From assembly GCA_033398695.1 (NCBI GenBank), contig CM065801.1:48184358-48248357 (forward strand): a stretch of 64,000 nt of DNA, written 5' to 3'. Under the pieces are notes generated by a model that was not told the origin of the DNA, made no database searches, and worked only from the letters and a program-made list of their open reading frames with translations. Source of the DNA: Orobanche coerulescens (taxonomy: Eukaryota; Streptophyta; Magnoliopsida; Lamiales; Orobanchaceae). Numbering within the stretch: the first letter of the stretch is position 1; each line of letters starts with the position of its first letter. Both the position numbers and the translations under genes were made by a program. This document shows, piece after piece, positions 1 to 10,908 of the stretch.

Positions 1-599
1 AATTAATTACAACTGGGACATCATCTGCAAAGAGGAAGGAAGAAGCTGACCAAGAGCAGACTGGTGATCAGCCTGCAGCCAAAAGAAGGAGGACCAGAAT
101 TGGGGACGAGCCTACACTAGAATGGGAAGGCAAAGAGTTGTGGTTTGTTGAAGATTTCCTTCCTGTCGAAGCTGCACCTATGTGGGGATCTACAAAGAAA
201 AAGTTCATCAGACATTTTTATATCTGGGAGTTACTCCAGGATAAAAATTGCTCCCCACAACAGACTTTTATTAGCTTTATGGAATAAGCACATCCAAAGC
301 TCTGGGCCATCCTACTAAAACTTGCAAAGGGATGTAATGCATACCCCATGATTCCTCCCTTCAGGCCTAAAGATCCCCCCACTTTGGAAAATATTGAATT
401 GGATGAGTTAGCGCTGCAAAGGAAGATAAAGAGGTTGTGTGACGAGCATAAGTTCTCTTCCCAAGAAGAACAATACTTTGCTGCCCTCGTTGTCAGAAGA
501 AAATACGGCCTAGACCCCATCAAGAGAAGGCCAATTGGAGCTAAGATTCTCAGACCTGCCAAGCAACCTATCCGCAGAGGCAGAGGCCGAGGCAGATGA
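1..599 (+). pseudogene. 3' end of extra ORF of a Copia element (copy 1)
   Basis: This is the C-terminal part of the ORF seen more fully at 7587-9194; position 1 aligns with 8596. The frame is open to an in-frame TAA at 285-287, then continues in the same frame to a TGA at 597-599. The last part is basic and proline/arginine-rich and ends in an Arg/Gly-rich tail. The ORF lies just upstream of a polypurine tract and an LTR, the place where SIRE-type Copia elements carry an extra, so-called envelope-like ORF. The same internal TAA is in both copies, so it predates the duplication or is tolerated. I recognise no domain. Function unknown. Confidence 0.55.
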
Positions 600-841
600 T
601 TTGTTTGTGCTCATATTTTTTATGTAAATTTTGTACTTGTAATTTTCCTATATTTGTTTTGATCATTGAAAGCCATGTACTTGTAAAACAATACAGAAAA
701 ATTAATATAACAGTCTTTTGAACGACAATCCCCAGTTATCCCAAAACTTGACTGATTTTAGTTTGTGTCTAGCACTCAAGTGCAGACCTGTTCATTTGAA
801 TAATTTGCTTAAGTTTTGTCATCATCAAAATAGGGGGAATT
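600..841 (+). other. 3' untranslated region and polypurine tract, Copia copy 1
   Basis: This noncoding stretch lies between the extra ORF and the LTR. Positions 827-840 (AAAATAGGGGGAAT) form the polypurine tract that would prime plus-strand DNA synthesis, directly before the LTR TG at 842. In copy 2 the tract reads with GAGGG in place of GGGGG. Confidence 0.75.
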
Positions 842-2323
842 TGTTAGGAATACTGTTAGATTTTGATGATGTCATTATTGTAATTCAAATGTTTATTACA
901 TGGAAAAAATGTATGGAAGAACCAGATGAGTATCTTCCATAGGCCAAATTATGTTAAGTGAAATACTTGGCAAAATGTAAAGAAGAACTAAATAAGTATC
1001 TTCTTTAGGCCATTTAAGTTAGGCTCAAAATCGGCTAAGTACAAAAGTACAGATAAGTACTTCAGAGAAGTGTAAACCAAACACTGCAGTAAAGCCGAAG
1101 TCACAGTCAAGTCTAAATCAGAGAAACAAAAATTCATCAGTGATGGTACACCAGACTGCAGTCAAGTGATCAGCAGACCAAGTCATCTGAAGTCTGACCA
1201 ACAGATAAGTCAAAACTCATCAAGACAGAAGACTTCAACCAAGTCATCTGATCAGGCAAGTCTCAACAGGACATCAGAGAAGTCATCATCAGAGAAGTCC
1301 AAACTGCAGAGAAGTTGACTGGACATCAGACAGCTTGACTTATAAAAGATCACCCAAGTACTCCAAGTCCACGTCAGCATGCGTCGAATAGACAATATTT
1401 ACGGAAAGTCACATGCAAGCGTGAAGAGACAAATTGGAGAGATTCCCGCAAAGGATATGAATTAAATAATTCATCCAGACCTACCACTGAAGACTTTAAT
1501 CTTATTATATTTAAAAGATTCGGCGCCTCACATGGAAGTCTTCACAACGGTCGAAAGATGGATTAAAATATGGGAATCCAGCCTTGCAACGTTCAGAAAG
1601 AAAAAATAATGAAGTATCTCTCTCCAACGGACGGATTTATTACAAGATTTGCAACGGCTATGAAGTATGCTCAAGGATCGTCACTTATATATATATCTGA
1701 AGATTTGAAGTTGAGCAGTACGATGCGAATAAAACTCTCAAGCGATCAAACTTATCAAAGCAATCAAAGCAATCATATAGCATCGTGAAAAGAGCAGTAC
1801 TCGAAGTTCTTATTTGAAGAAAGCTCTTAGTTGGAGAACACAAACACTCTTGTCTTAAAACCTGAGTTCGGGGTACTTCACTGGTTGAAGTTGCGAGACT
1901 GATAGGCATCCGAGGATTTGAAGAATCAAGTGGTGCTAGACAATCAAATAGGAGTTGCAACGACGGGATTTCCACTGGTTGGAAGTTGTTGCTAAGTAAA
2001 AGAATCACTGTAATATTTATCACTGGTTGAGAATTATAGTGGATTCATTTCCAACTGGTTTGGAGAAAGTAGATTAGTAGAGGATTACCCCACCTCTGAG
2101 ACCACTATAAATTGCCTGCGTGTTTTACTGTTTTCAGCATCACACTTAACTATTGCATTCATACTTTACTGTTCTATTGCTTAGTTTTGTTTTCGTCATC
2201 AGCTGATTTCCGCATATCTATCAGCTGAGAAACTCACTCTTCGAAGAAAAGAGTTTAAGAGTTTCAATAAGTCTATTCACCCCCCCCCCTCTAGACTTAT
2301 TCTTGGACGACTTGTGACCTACA
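842..2323 (+). repeat. 3' LTR of SIRE-like Copia element, copy 1
   Basis: It starts TGTTAGGAATACTG directly after a polypurine tract and ends GTGACCTACA, about 1.48 kb. The C-run near the 3' end, just before TCTAGACTTATTC, is typical of SIRE-type LTRs. The matching repeat at 9437-10908 is nearly identical. AAAAG follows at 2324, then integrase sequence of a - strand chromovirus-type element, so the Copia element inserted there. The U3-like part (about 1130-1340) holds imperfect repeats of AGTCATCTGA / CATCAGAGAAGTC. TATA-like motifs sit at 1339-1347 and 1508. The 5' LTR lies outside the window. Confidence 0.8.
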
Positions 2324-3104
2324 AAAAGAGGTACTCAAACGCAAACGAGTACCCAATGCCTTATGCACCGCCTGCCAAAAGTGCAATACAAAATGGCCAT
2401 CCCAATCCGAAACAATAGACTTCGGAGTACCGTGAAGCCTCACAATCTGCGCAATAAAACACACGAGCCAACATCTCCAGGTCCCAAGTATCTTTGATGC
2501 CCAGAAAATGTGCCGACTTGGTCAGAAGATCAATATTCACCCAAACCATATTCATTCACGACCTCGATCTCGTCAAACTCGTGATGAAGTCCATCGAAAT
2601 ATCTTCCTATTTCCATTCCGGAACGGGAAGCGACTGCAATAAACCAGCCGGTCGCTGATGCTCGATTTTGACCTGCTGACAAGTCAAACATCTCGCTACA
2701 AACTGTGTGACCCCCTCCTTCATATCATTCCACCAAAAATTCCTTCTTAGGTCCTTGTACATCTTACTCGAACCAGGATGAACTGAGTAAGGCATGGCAT
2801 GGGCCTCACGCAAAATACTCTGCCTCAATTCCGAGTCGTTCGGTACGCATAGACGACTCTGGAATTTCAATACCCCTTCTTCATGAATCACAAACCCAGG
2901 AGACTTTCCCTTAAGAACGTTCTCTCGGATTTGAACAATCATCGGATCCTCCAGCTGCTTCAATTTAATTTCATCGATCAGAGACGACGAAATCTCTAAA
3001 GCACAAAGTTGCCCTACGGCTCCAGGCAACGAAATCTCAACACTCAACTCAATCAAATCCCGCTGAAGCTTAGATTGAGATGTAAGGATCTCAAGCGTCC
3101 GCAA
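2324..3104 (-). pseudogene. Ty3/gypsy integrase fragment, copy 1
   Basis: The N-terminal HHCC zinc-binding domain is readable at 2607-3104: histidines near HAMPYSVHPGSSKMY and the cysteine pair CLTCQQVK. Integrase core sequence follows at 2361-2606 after a frame disruption. The core is cut off at 2323 before the catalytic triad is complete. The reading frame is shared with the RNase H ORF upstream and separated from it by one TAA at 3114-3116. Product role: insertion of element cDNA into the chromosome. Non-functional here. Confidence 0.85.
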
Positions 3105-3113
3105 CGCAACCGG

Positions 3114-3476
3114 TTACCGACTCAAGGAGTCAGCCACGACGTTCGCCTCGACCGGATGATAAAGGATTTCGAGGTCATAATCCTTAATCAACTCTAACCA
3201 CCTCCTCTGCCTCATATTCAACTCCCGCTGAGTAAATATGTACTTCAAACTTTTATGATCGATAAAAATCTGACATGCAGAGCCAAAAAGATAGTGACGC
3301 CAAATCTTGAGCGCAAAAACAACTAACGCTAACTCCAAATCGTGAGTAGGGTAGTTAAGCTCATACGGCCTCAACTGTCTCGACGCAAACACGATAGTCT
3401 TGCCGTGCTGCATCAACATGCACCCAAGACCCTGACCCGAAGCATCACTTAAACGGCATAACCCTCTTTGCCACAT
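3114..3476 (-). pseudogene. Ty3/gypsy RNase H, copy 1
   Basis: This is a 120-residue piece with the RNase H landmarks: [14 protein letters not shown] (first catalytic Asp), [24 protein letters not shown] (catalytic Glu region) and [11 protein letters not shown] (catalytic Asp in the DHKSL motif). It ends in VVADSLSR followed by TAA, then integrase in the same frame. A frameshift separates it from RT. RNase H would degrade the RNA strand of the RNA:DNA hybrid. Confidence 0.88.
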
Positions 3477-3703
3477 GGCAACGCCAAAATCGGGGTTGAA
3501 GTCAAACGTCTCTTTAGCTCCTCAAAATTCGACTGCCTCTCGTCGTTCCAGATGAACTTCTCGGACTTCTGGAGCAACTACGTAAGTGGCCGAGTTAGTT
3601 TCGAGAAACCCTCGATGAACCTACGGTAGTAGCCATCCAAACCCAAGAAACTACGGACCTCCTTCACATTCTTGGGCGGTGCCCAATCCAACACTGACTC
3701 ATC

Positions 3704-4489
3704 TTACTGCGGATCCACACGGACCCCCTCGGCTGAAATCACGTGACCTAGAAACATCACTTCCTTCATCCAGAACTCACATTTCGAGAACTTTGCATAG
3801 AGTTGCTCGGTCCTCAAAATGTCTAACACTACTCGCAAATGATAGGCATACTCTTTCTGGTTCCTCGAATAAATAAGAATATCGTCAATGAAGACGATGA
3901 CACACTTATCCAAATACTCAATAAATACCTTTTTCATCAACTTTATGAACACCTCCGGTGCATTAGTTAACCCAAAAGGCATAACTACAAACTCATAGTG
4001 TCCGTATCTCGTCTGAAAAGCTGTTCTCGGAACGTCAGACTCCTTCACCTGAAGCTGATAGTACCCCGATCTCAAGTCGATCTTCGAGAATACCACAGTT
4101 CCCTGCAACTGATCGAACAAGTCATCAATCCTCGGTAGAGGATACTTGTTCTTGATGGTCACCTTGTTTAGCTCGCGATAATCGATACACAGACGCAGTG
4201 AACCATCCTTCTTCCGCACAAACAGGACCGGTGCGCCCCAAGGCGAAGCGCTCGGTCGAATATACCCCGACTCAAGAATCTCACTCAACTGCTTCTTCAG
4301 CTAGGCCATCTCTGAAGGTGCCATGCGATATGGCGCCTTCAAAATCGGGGCCGCACACGGCTCTAACTCTATAGCGAACTCGACCTCACGGTCCGACGGC
4401 AACCCCAGTAATTCATCAGGAAAAACGTCAGGAAACTCACTAACGACTGGAATCGATGAGATCTCGACTCCACCACTCTCCGCCTTCAA
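3704..4489 (-). pseudogene. Ty3/gypsy reverse transcriptase, copy 1
   Basis: The reverse transcriptase fingers and palm are clear: [12 protein letters not shown] (4301-4489), then after an in-frame [55 protein letters not shown] and the catalytic FIDD box at 3881-3892. It is broken by the TAG at 4301-4303, and further in-frame stops lie 3' of VRVDPQ at 3704. Lengths are otherwise normal. The family converts element RNA to cDNA inside virus-like particles. Confidence 0.92.
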
Positions 4490-4663
4490 GGCGTAGCACT
4501 AATAACCAGTACACCCCTTTCGCAGGAGTCTCATCGCCTTCAAGGCATTAATAACACACTTTTGGTTTCTCTTTAGCCCCGTGAAAGAGTGCTCGGTGCC
4601 GTCCTCGGCTAGCATGGTGATGATCCTCGTGCGGTAGTTCATGATTACACCATGTCAATCGAG

Positions 4664-5077
4664 CTAATCATCCCCGAGAATCAAATCCTCACCCTCAATA
4701 CCCACAACAATAAGATTAGAGAGCCAAGCCCTCTCACAAATAAACACAGAACAGTCTCGGACCTCTCGATCGCCAACGATTCTATCACCGCTAGGAATTT
4801 TAACGATGAAAGGCTCGCAAGGCGACAAACATTCAAGACTCAAACGACGTACACACTCCAAAGAGATGAATGAATGCGTAGCACCCGAATCAAAAAGCAC
4901 TCTGACAGGATGAGAATGGATGTGAACGGTACCTATCGCCACAGTGGCCGCTGGATCATCGGCCCTCCTCATCTCATAGATACGTGGAGGGGCGGAGCCG
5001 ACACTGGAAGCTCCCCCTCTAGCGGGCTGACCCCGACCTCTCCCCTCGCCTAACACTCGGTGGAGACTGCGGAACAA
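4664..5077 (-). pseudogene. Ty3/gypsy aspartic protease, copy 1
   Basis: The active-site motif LFDSGATHSFI is at about residue 61-71 of this piece, and the downstream LILGDD matches the second conserved protease motif (I-L-G). The N-terminal part is Gly/Arg-rich linker from gag. The ORF is separated from gag by a TGA after the zinc knuckles and by a frame change. The protease would cleave the Gag-Pol polyprotein. Confidence 0.85.
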
Positions 5078-5141
5078 ATGAGTCCTGGTTCACACTCGGC
5101 TCTCTAGGTGCTGGAAAAGAAGCCGGAGCACCAAGAAGCTG

Positions 5142-6216
5142 TCATACCCGCTCACAAAAGAAAGCCTTGTGGCCCGACTGACCACAAGTATGACAAGTCA
5201 AAGGCGGACGTGGACACTCCCGGTTCCGATGGCCCGACTTGCCATAGTTTAAGCATCTGGCATCCCGAACGGAGGCACTGGCAGTACCTCGATAGCCTCC
5301 AGAAAAATGAGCCGAACCAACCCCAGGAATATTTGCAGACTGAGATTTCTGCTGGCCTCCACCCTTGCGACCCGAGAAATTTCTGGCGGATTTTTGTTTC
5401 TTACTCTCCCGAACCGCCGCACTGGCCATCACAGACATATCATAGGCAAGAACTCGACTCTGATAATCCTTCAAAGTAGTACAGACGAGCCCAGACATAT
5501 AGTCCCGAATTGACAGTTTCATTCGTTTGGAAAAGTGAAAAATTTTGTCGCTCTCCTCGACAACTTGGGTCTTCACGTAGCCAACTCCTTGTTGAAATCG
5601 GCAATAGCTTGAGAGACAGGAATATCCCGCATTTGATCATCATAGAAGGCATGGACTCGAGCCTGCCTAACCGGCCACGGGCAATACTCAGTCTCCATCA
5701 GGTCCTTGAATTCTGCCCATGAAGCAATGTGATCCTTAGGCCCAACGGTCTCCCACCAATCAGTAGCGTCCCCAGTGAGAAAATACTGGGCAATAGGGAC
5801 CTTGCGGTCCTCGGGACAGTTGGTGGCAACGAAGACTTTGGATATCTCCTTGATCCACCCCTCCCAACCAATCGGGTCTGAGGCTCCCGTAAACTGAGAA
5901 GGATGCATCTTGATGACATCCTGAAGCCAACGGTCAGCTCCGTCCCGAACAGCATAGGCCGGATTCAGGTTCTGAACCGCCTGAGCTATCGCCGCAATTT
6001 GGTTCACCATTTGTTGCATAACAGCCGCAACACCAAGGTCAGCGCCATCTTGAGAAAAAGCATAGCTATGTCAGTCACCGGTGCTGCCGGCTCCCGAAGA
6101 ATGCAACGTGGTTGCCTAGCTCCTGAAGAATGCGACGTGGCCGCCCCACCGGCTACCCCACGTCCCCGGCCGTGTCCATGGCCACGACCACGACCACGGC
6201 CTCTTCTAGCATCCAT
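5142..6216 (-). pseudogene. Ty3/gypsy gag, copy 1
   Basis: The probable start is ATG at 6214-6216, giving MDARRGRGRGRG, an Arg/Gly-rich N-terminus. The capsid-type Retrotrans_gag region follows at 5573-6019 (WLQDVIKMHPSQFTGASDP ... DWWETVGPKDHIASWAEF). The C-terminus at 5142-5576 has two zinc knuckles. The first has lost its second cysteine (CLNYGKSGH...C), the second is intact (CHTCGQSGHKAFFC). At least two frameshifts separate these pieces. This would be the nucleocapsid/capsid protein. Copy 2 has the Athila insertion inside this gene. Confidence 0.85.
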
Positions 6217-6436
6217 ACTGGTGTTAAAAGGTAGCAAAAGCAACTCGATGATAAGTAAGAGAGGAAAAACATACACAATTCAAGAAACGGAATTACGTTA
6301 CGAGAAAACAAAGAATCGAGTAAGGAAAACTTACGAAAACTGGAAGTACCGAGATGCTGCCAGCGGTGTGACAATGTGCAAAACAAAACTCAAATAGACC
6401 CAATTAACCGACAAGCCTAGGTATCCATAAACCTAG

Positions 6437-6449
6437 TGCTCTGATACCT
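6437..6449 (-). promoter_or_regulatory. Primer-binding site (tRNA-iMet type), copy 1
   Basis: The minus strand reads GGTATCAGAGCAC just inside the LTR end, matching the usual plant initiator-Met tRNA primer site TGGTATCAGAGC except for its first base. It is followed by LTR sequence beginning at 6456 on the + strand. Confidence 0.8.
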
Positions 6450-6455
6450 TTTTTC

Positions 6456-7365
6456 TGTAACACCCCTGAGATATTCAAGGTACATTACAGTGTCGTGGAC
6501 CCCTACATGGGAGCCACCAGGCTAGACACGAAATATCAGAGTAAAATCACACATCATCCAGATGAAAATCAAATAACATGCCCGGTACAACCGGCGGAAT
6601 AATTAACATCGACAACCATAAATAACTTCAATGAATACGAATCACAATTCGTAGAGAAAATCCTAAGTACTCGTGAGTACAATCTATAAGTTTAGAAAGT
6701 AGGCAACAACCATATCGAATGGAACAATGGAAATAAAAGGGCTCAAATGCACATGTCAACGACCTTGACGAGCATCCTCATACTGTCCCAGCGCCCGCTC
6801 GTCCAGCTGATCATAACCTGAAATCCATAACAAGAATTTCCCCAAAACGGATCCCCAGAGGTGTTAGCAATTACGCTAGTACAAGTAATCAAGGCAAACC
6901 ATTCGCTTACACATTTCATAGTACAATGCACCAAAATCATTTCAAAACCAAAACCAGACATGTCTTTTCTGGAAACAAACAGTCAATCAATTTGCCTAGG
7001 ACCGGGACGAAGCCACAGATCCCACTCGAGGCCTCTAAGGACCCTCCCGAGCTGGCCATATCATAAAACAAATCACGCACAGGCATCGCCTAGGACCGGG
7101 ACGAAGCCACTGATCCCACTCGAGGCCTCTAAGGACCCTCCCGAGCTGGCTAGCGAAACAAACTTGTGAATCCAGAGTGAAGTCATAGATTTCCTCGAGG
7201 CCCCGTCGGACCCTCCCGATGTGAGCAAAGCACACACAATATACATTACCATTTTATGTTAAGCATAAAGGTTTCCAAAAATACTTGCCTTGAATAATTG
7301 ACGACGCAACGAACGGGAAGGAAAATCACTGATGGACGCTAGGAACCAACGGAACCGAATCTAAA
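6456..7365 (-). repeat. 5' LTR of the chromovirus-type element, copy 1, truncated at 7365
   Basis: The + strand starts TGTAACACCCC (the LTR 3' end in element orientation) next to the PBS. It is collinear with copy 2 from 27745 up to CTAAA at 7361-7365 (28650-28654), where similarity ends abruptly. In copy 2 the LTR carries on for more than a kilobase with TATA and U3 sequence. Here the LTR has lost its promoter and is fused to internal Copia sequence. Confidence 0.85.
6995..7220. repeat. Tandem repeat of about 94 bp inside the LTR, copy 1
   Basis: Two similar units start with CCTAGGACCGGGACGAAGCC at 6995 and 7089. A shorter, diverged third copy of the CGAGGCC...GGACCCTCCCGA segment is near 7196-7220. 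The same arrangement is at 28284-28509 in copy 2. Confidence 0.8.
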
Positions 7366-9194
7366 ACATTCCTGTGTACATATTTATGAGGAATGGGAAA
7401 TTTTAAAATCACTTTCATTCACTCAACTGCAATCTTACGTTGAGGTGAGTAGCTGGGAGTATCCCCAGGCTACTGAAGAAGCGCTGATGCAGTTTTGCAA
7501 TAAGTCAGACGCGATTTTGTTGCTTCAGAAAAATTGGTTCATGTCCAATTTTAAAACCCACATGGACCAATTTATCCATACTTATTATGTACAGTATTTT
7601 TGATGGATATATTGATGAAGAAGGAGTAGTTGAAGAGAAAGAGATAAGGATAGAAGAGTTAGTGGAGGAAGAAGTTGAAAAAGAAGAATTTATTTTTGTT
7701 GAGTATGAAGAGGAGAGACAGGAAGAAAGAGAAGAAGAAAATATCTTAGTCGAAAAACAATCTGGAGAACAAGTCGAAAAGACTGTGGAATTGGAGGATG
7801 AAGGAGAAGAAGAAGGAGAGGAAATTGATCAGGAGGATGAAGAAGAGGAAAAAGAAGATGATGATAAAAATAATGATAAAAAGGATGATGATGATAAAAA
7901 GGACGATGATGATGAAGACAAAAATGATGATGATGATGATGATGATGATGGTGGAGAAACGGAGGTTGAAAAAGAAAAAGAAAAGGAGCATGATGAAGAG
8001 GAAGAAAAAGGAGAAGAAAAGGAGGAAGGAGGAAAAGAGGAGGAAAAAGAAGCAGAGGCAGAAAAAGTAGCTGAATCAGACAAGGCTGGGGCACCTGCCC
8101 GCTATACCAGCCTAGATGCAGACCTAGCTGAGGATGACAGATCGGGGACCCCAGAGCAGACCCCATCTGGTAAGCCACCTGCAGACAGGAGTCTGCAGAC
8201 AGGTGGGTCATCCGCACAGCCACCTACAGGCGTCGAAGGCTCAGGAGAGCACTCTCCGCAAACATCACACATTTCACCTGTGATGACTGAGCTGATCCGA
8301 CAAATTGTAAAAGACACTGTTGGAGAGCTGCTTTCCTCACAAATCACTCCTGCCCTGCAGTCCATTAATGCCAATATAGATACCTTGCTGCAGCGGAATA
8401 TCCCTCAACCACCTCCTCCTACAAACAACAGAATGCCCATTGGCATGTCTGACTGGATGCATAGAGTGGAGCAGCAATTGACCATCCTGGTTGATGCTGG
8501 AAAAAAGGGGGAAGAGAGGTTACAGGGGGAAGGAAGCAGGCAGAGGGAAGTAAGAGGAGTTGAGGAGGTGAGGACGAAAAAGAAGGAAGATGTCCAATTA
8601 ATTACAACTGGGACATCATCTGCAAAGAGGAAGGAAGAAGCTGACCAAGAGCAGACTGATGATCAGCCTGCAGCCAAAAGAAGGAGGACCAGAATTGGGG
8701 ACGAGCCTACACTAGAATGGGAAGGCAAAGAGTTGTGGTTTGTTGAAGATTTCCTCCCTGTCGAAGCTGCACCTATGTGGGGATCTGCAAAGAAAAAGTT
8801 CATTAAAGATTTTTATATCTGGGAGTTACTCCAGGATAAAAATTGCTCCACACAACAGACTTTTATTAGCTTTATGGAATAAGCACATCCAAAGCTCTGG
8901 GCCATCCTACTAAAACTTGCAAAGGGATGTAATGCATACCCCATGATTCCTCCCTTCAGGCCTAAAGATCCCCCCACTTTGGAAAATAATGAATTGGATG
9001 AGTTAGCGCTGCAAAGGAAGATAAAGAGGTTGTGTGACGAGCATAAGTTCTCTTCCCAAGAAGAACAATACTTTGCTGCCCTCGTTGTCAGAAGAAAATA
9101 CGGCCTAGACCCCATCAAGAGAAGGCCAATTGGAGCTAAGATTCTCAGACCTGCCAAGCAACCTATCTGCAGAGGCGGAGGCCGAGGCAGATGA
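7366..9194 (+). pseudogene. Acidic extra ORF of SIRE-like Copia element (copy 2)
   Basis: The main open frame runs 7587-8882 (ATG at 7587). It continues in frame past a TAA at 8880-8882 to a TGA at 9192-9194. Sequence at 7440-7586 encodes a related N-terminal stretch (SSWEYPQATEEALMQFCNK) in another frame, so the 5' part has a frameshift. Layout: a very acidic Asp/Glu/Lys low-complexity region at about residues 10-160, a Ser/Pro/Thr-rich linker, a short predicted helix (MTELIRQIVKDTVGELL), a basic KRRR segment near residue 365, then a conserved-looking aromatic part. Position before the PPT equals the extra ORF of SIRE-type elements. I see no transmembrane segment or catalytic motif. Function unknown. 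Confidence 0.6.
7853..7953 (+). repeat. (GAT)n imperfect microsatellite, coding for poly-Asp
   Basis: Runs of GAT/GAC broken by AAA codons encode Asp/Lys blocks within the extra ORF. The reverse strand gives artefactual His/Ile/Ser-rich ORFs. Confidence 0.85.
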
Positions 9195-9436
9195 TTTGTT
9201 TGTGCTCATATTTTTTATGTAAATTTTGTACTTGTAATTTTCCTGTATTTGTTTTGATCATTGAAAGCCATGTACTTGTAAAACAATACATAAAAATTAA
9301 TATAACAGTCTTTTGAACGACAATCCCCAATTATCCCAAAACTTGACTGATTTTAGTTTGTATCTAGCACTCAAGTGCAGACCTGTTCATTTGAATAATT
9401 TGCTTAAGTTTTGCCATCATCAAAATAGAGGGAATT
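9195..9436 (+). other. 3' untranslated region and polypurine tract, Copia copy 2
   Basis: Collinear with 600-841. The purine tract AAAATAGAGGGAAT precedes the LTR TG at 9437. It carries an A within the G-run relative to copy 1. Confidence 0.75.
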
Positions 9437-10908
9437 TGTTAGGAATACTGTTAGATTTTGATGATGTCATTATTGTAATTCAAATGTTTATTAGTTGGAA
9501 AAAATGTATGGAAGAACCAGATGAGTATCTTCCATAGGCCAAATTATGTTAAGTGAAATACTTGGCAAAATGTAAAGAAGAACCAAATGAGTATCTTCTT
9601 TAGGCCATTTAAGTTAGGCTCAAAATCGGCTAAGTACAAAAGTACAGATAAGTACTTCAGAGAAGTGTAAACCAAACACTGCAGTAAAGCCGAAGTCACA
9701 GTCAAGTCTAAATCAGAGAAACAAAAATTCATCAGTGATGGTACACCAGACTGCAGTCAAGTGATCAGCAGACCAAGTCATTTGAAGTCTGACCAACAGA
9801 TAAGTCAAAACTCATCAAGACAGAAGACTTCAACCAAGTCATCTGATCAGGCAAGTCTCAACAAGACATCAGAGAAGTCATCATCAGAGAAGTCCAAACT
9901 GCAGAGAAGTTGACTGGACATCAGACAGCTTGACTTATAAGAGATCACCCAAGTACTCCAAGTCCACGTCAGCATGCGTCGAATAGACAATATTTATGGA
10001 AAGTCACATGCAAGCGTGAAGAGACAAATTGCAGAGATTCCTGCAAAGGATATGAATTAAATAATTCATCCAGACCTACCACTGAAGACTTTAATCTTAT
10101 TATATTTAAAAGATTCGGCGCCTCACATGCAAGTCTTCACAACGGTCGAAAGATTGATTAAAATATGGGAATCCAGCCTTGCAACGTTCAGAAAGAAAAA
10201 ATAATGAAGTCTCTCTCTCCAACGGACGGATTTGTTACAAGATTTGCAACGGCTATGAAGTATGCTCAAGGATCGTCACTTATATATATCTGAAGATTTG
10301 AAGTTGAGCAGTACGATGCGAATAAAACTCTCAAGCGATCAAACTTATCAAAGCAATCATATAGCATCGTGGAAAGAGCAGTACTCGAAGTTCTTATTTG
10401 AAGAAAGCTCTTAGTTGGAGAAGACAAACACTCTTGTCTTAAAACCTGAGTTCGGGGTACTTCACTGGTTGAAGTTGCGAGACTGATAGGCATCCGAGGA
10501 TTTGAAGAATCAAGTGGTGCTAGACAGTCAAAGAGGAGTTGCAACGACGGGATTTCCACTAGTTGGAAGTTGTTGCTAAGTAAAAGAATCACTGTAATAT
10601 TTATCACTGGTTGAGAATTATAGTGGATTCATCTCCAACTGGTTTGGAGAAAGTGGATTAGTAGAGGATTACCCCACCTCTGAGACCACTATAATTTGCC
10701 TACGTGTTTTACTGTTTTCAGCATCACACTTAACTATTGCATTCATACTTTACTGTTCTATTGCTTAGTTTTGTTTTCGTCATCAGCTGATTTCCGCATA
10801 TCTATCAGCTGAGAAACTCACTCTTCGAAGAAAAGAGTTTAAGAATTTCAATAAGTCTATTCACCCCCCCCCCCTCTAGACTTATTCCTGGATGACTTGT
10901 GACCTACA
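9437..10908 (+). repeat. 3' LTR of SIRE-like Copia element, copy 2
   Basis: It starts TGTTAGGAATACTG and ends GTGACCTACA, 1472 bp. Compared with copy 1 it lacks a second CAAAGCAAT unit and some TA repeats, and the TATA-like ATAAAAGA of 1342-1349 reads ATAAGAGA here. It is flanked at the same base by the same chromovirus integrase sequence as copy 1, which shows common descent of the whole block rather than two insertions. Confidence 0.82.

Larger units (their letters stand above)
2324..7365 (-). mobile_element. Ty3/gypsy chromovirus-type (Tekay/Del-like) element, copy 1, truncated
   Basis: Read on the minus strand the order is 5' LTR (truncated), tRNA-iMet-type PBS, gag, protease, RT, RNase H and integrase zinc finger/core. 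The element is cut inside integrase by the Copia insertion at 2323. The pol order PR-RT-RH-IN defines Ty3/gypsy. The RT sequence style and iMet primer fit the Tekay/Del chromovirus group, but a chromodomain cannot be seen because the integrase C-terminus is missing. Every ORF is broken by stops or frameshifts. A second copy lies at 10909-14145 plus 26845-~30052. Confidence 0.85.

Noticed and set aside
2324..2328. AAAAG as proven target duplication of the + strand Copia element
   Set aside because: The 5' side of the insertion is outside the window, so the repeat cannot be confirmed.
7690..8223. Minus-strand ORFs rich in His, Leu, Ser or Ile opposite the acidic ORF
   Set aside because: They are the complement of GAT/GAA triplet runs; composition alone explains the open frames.
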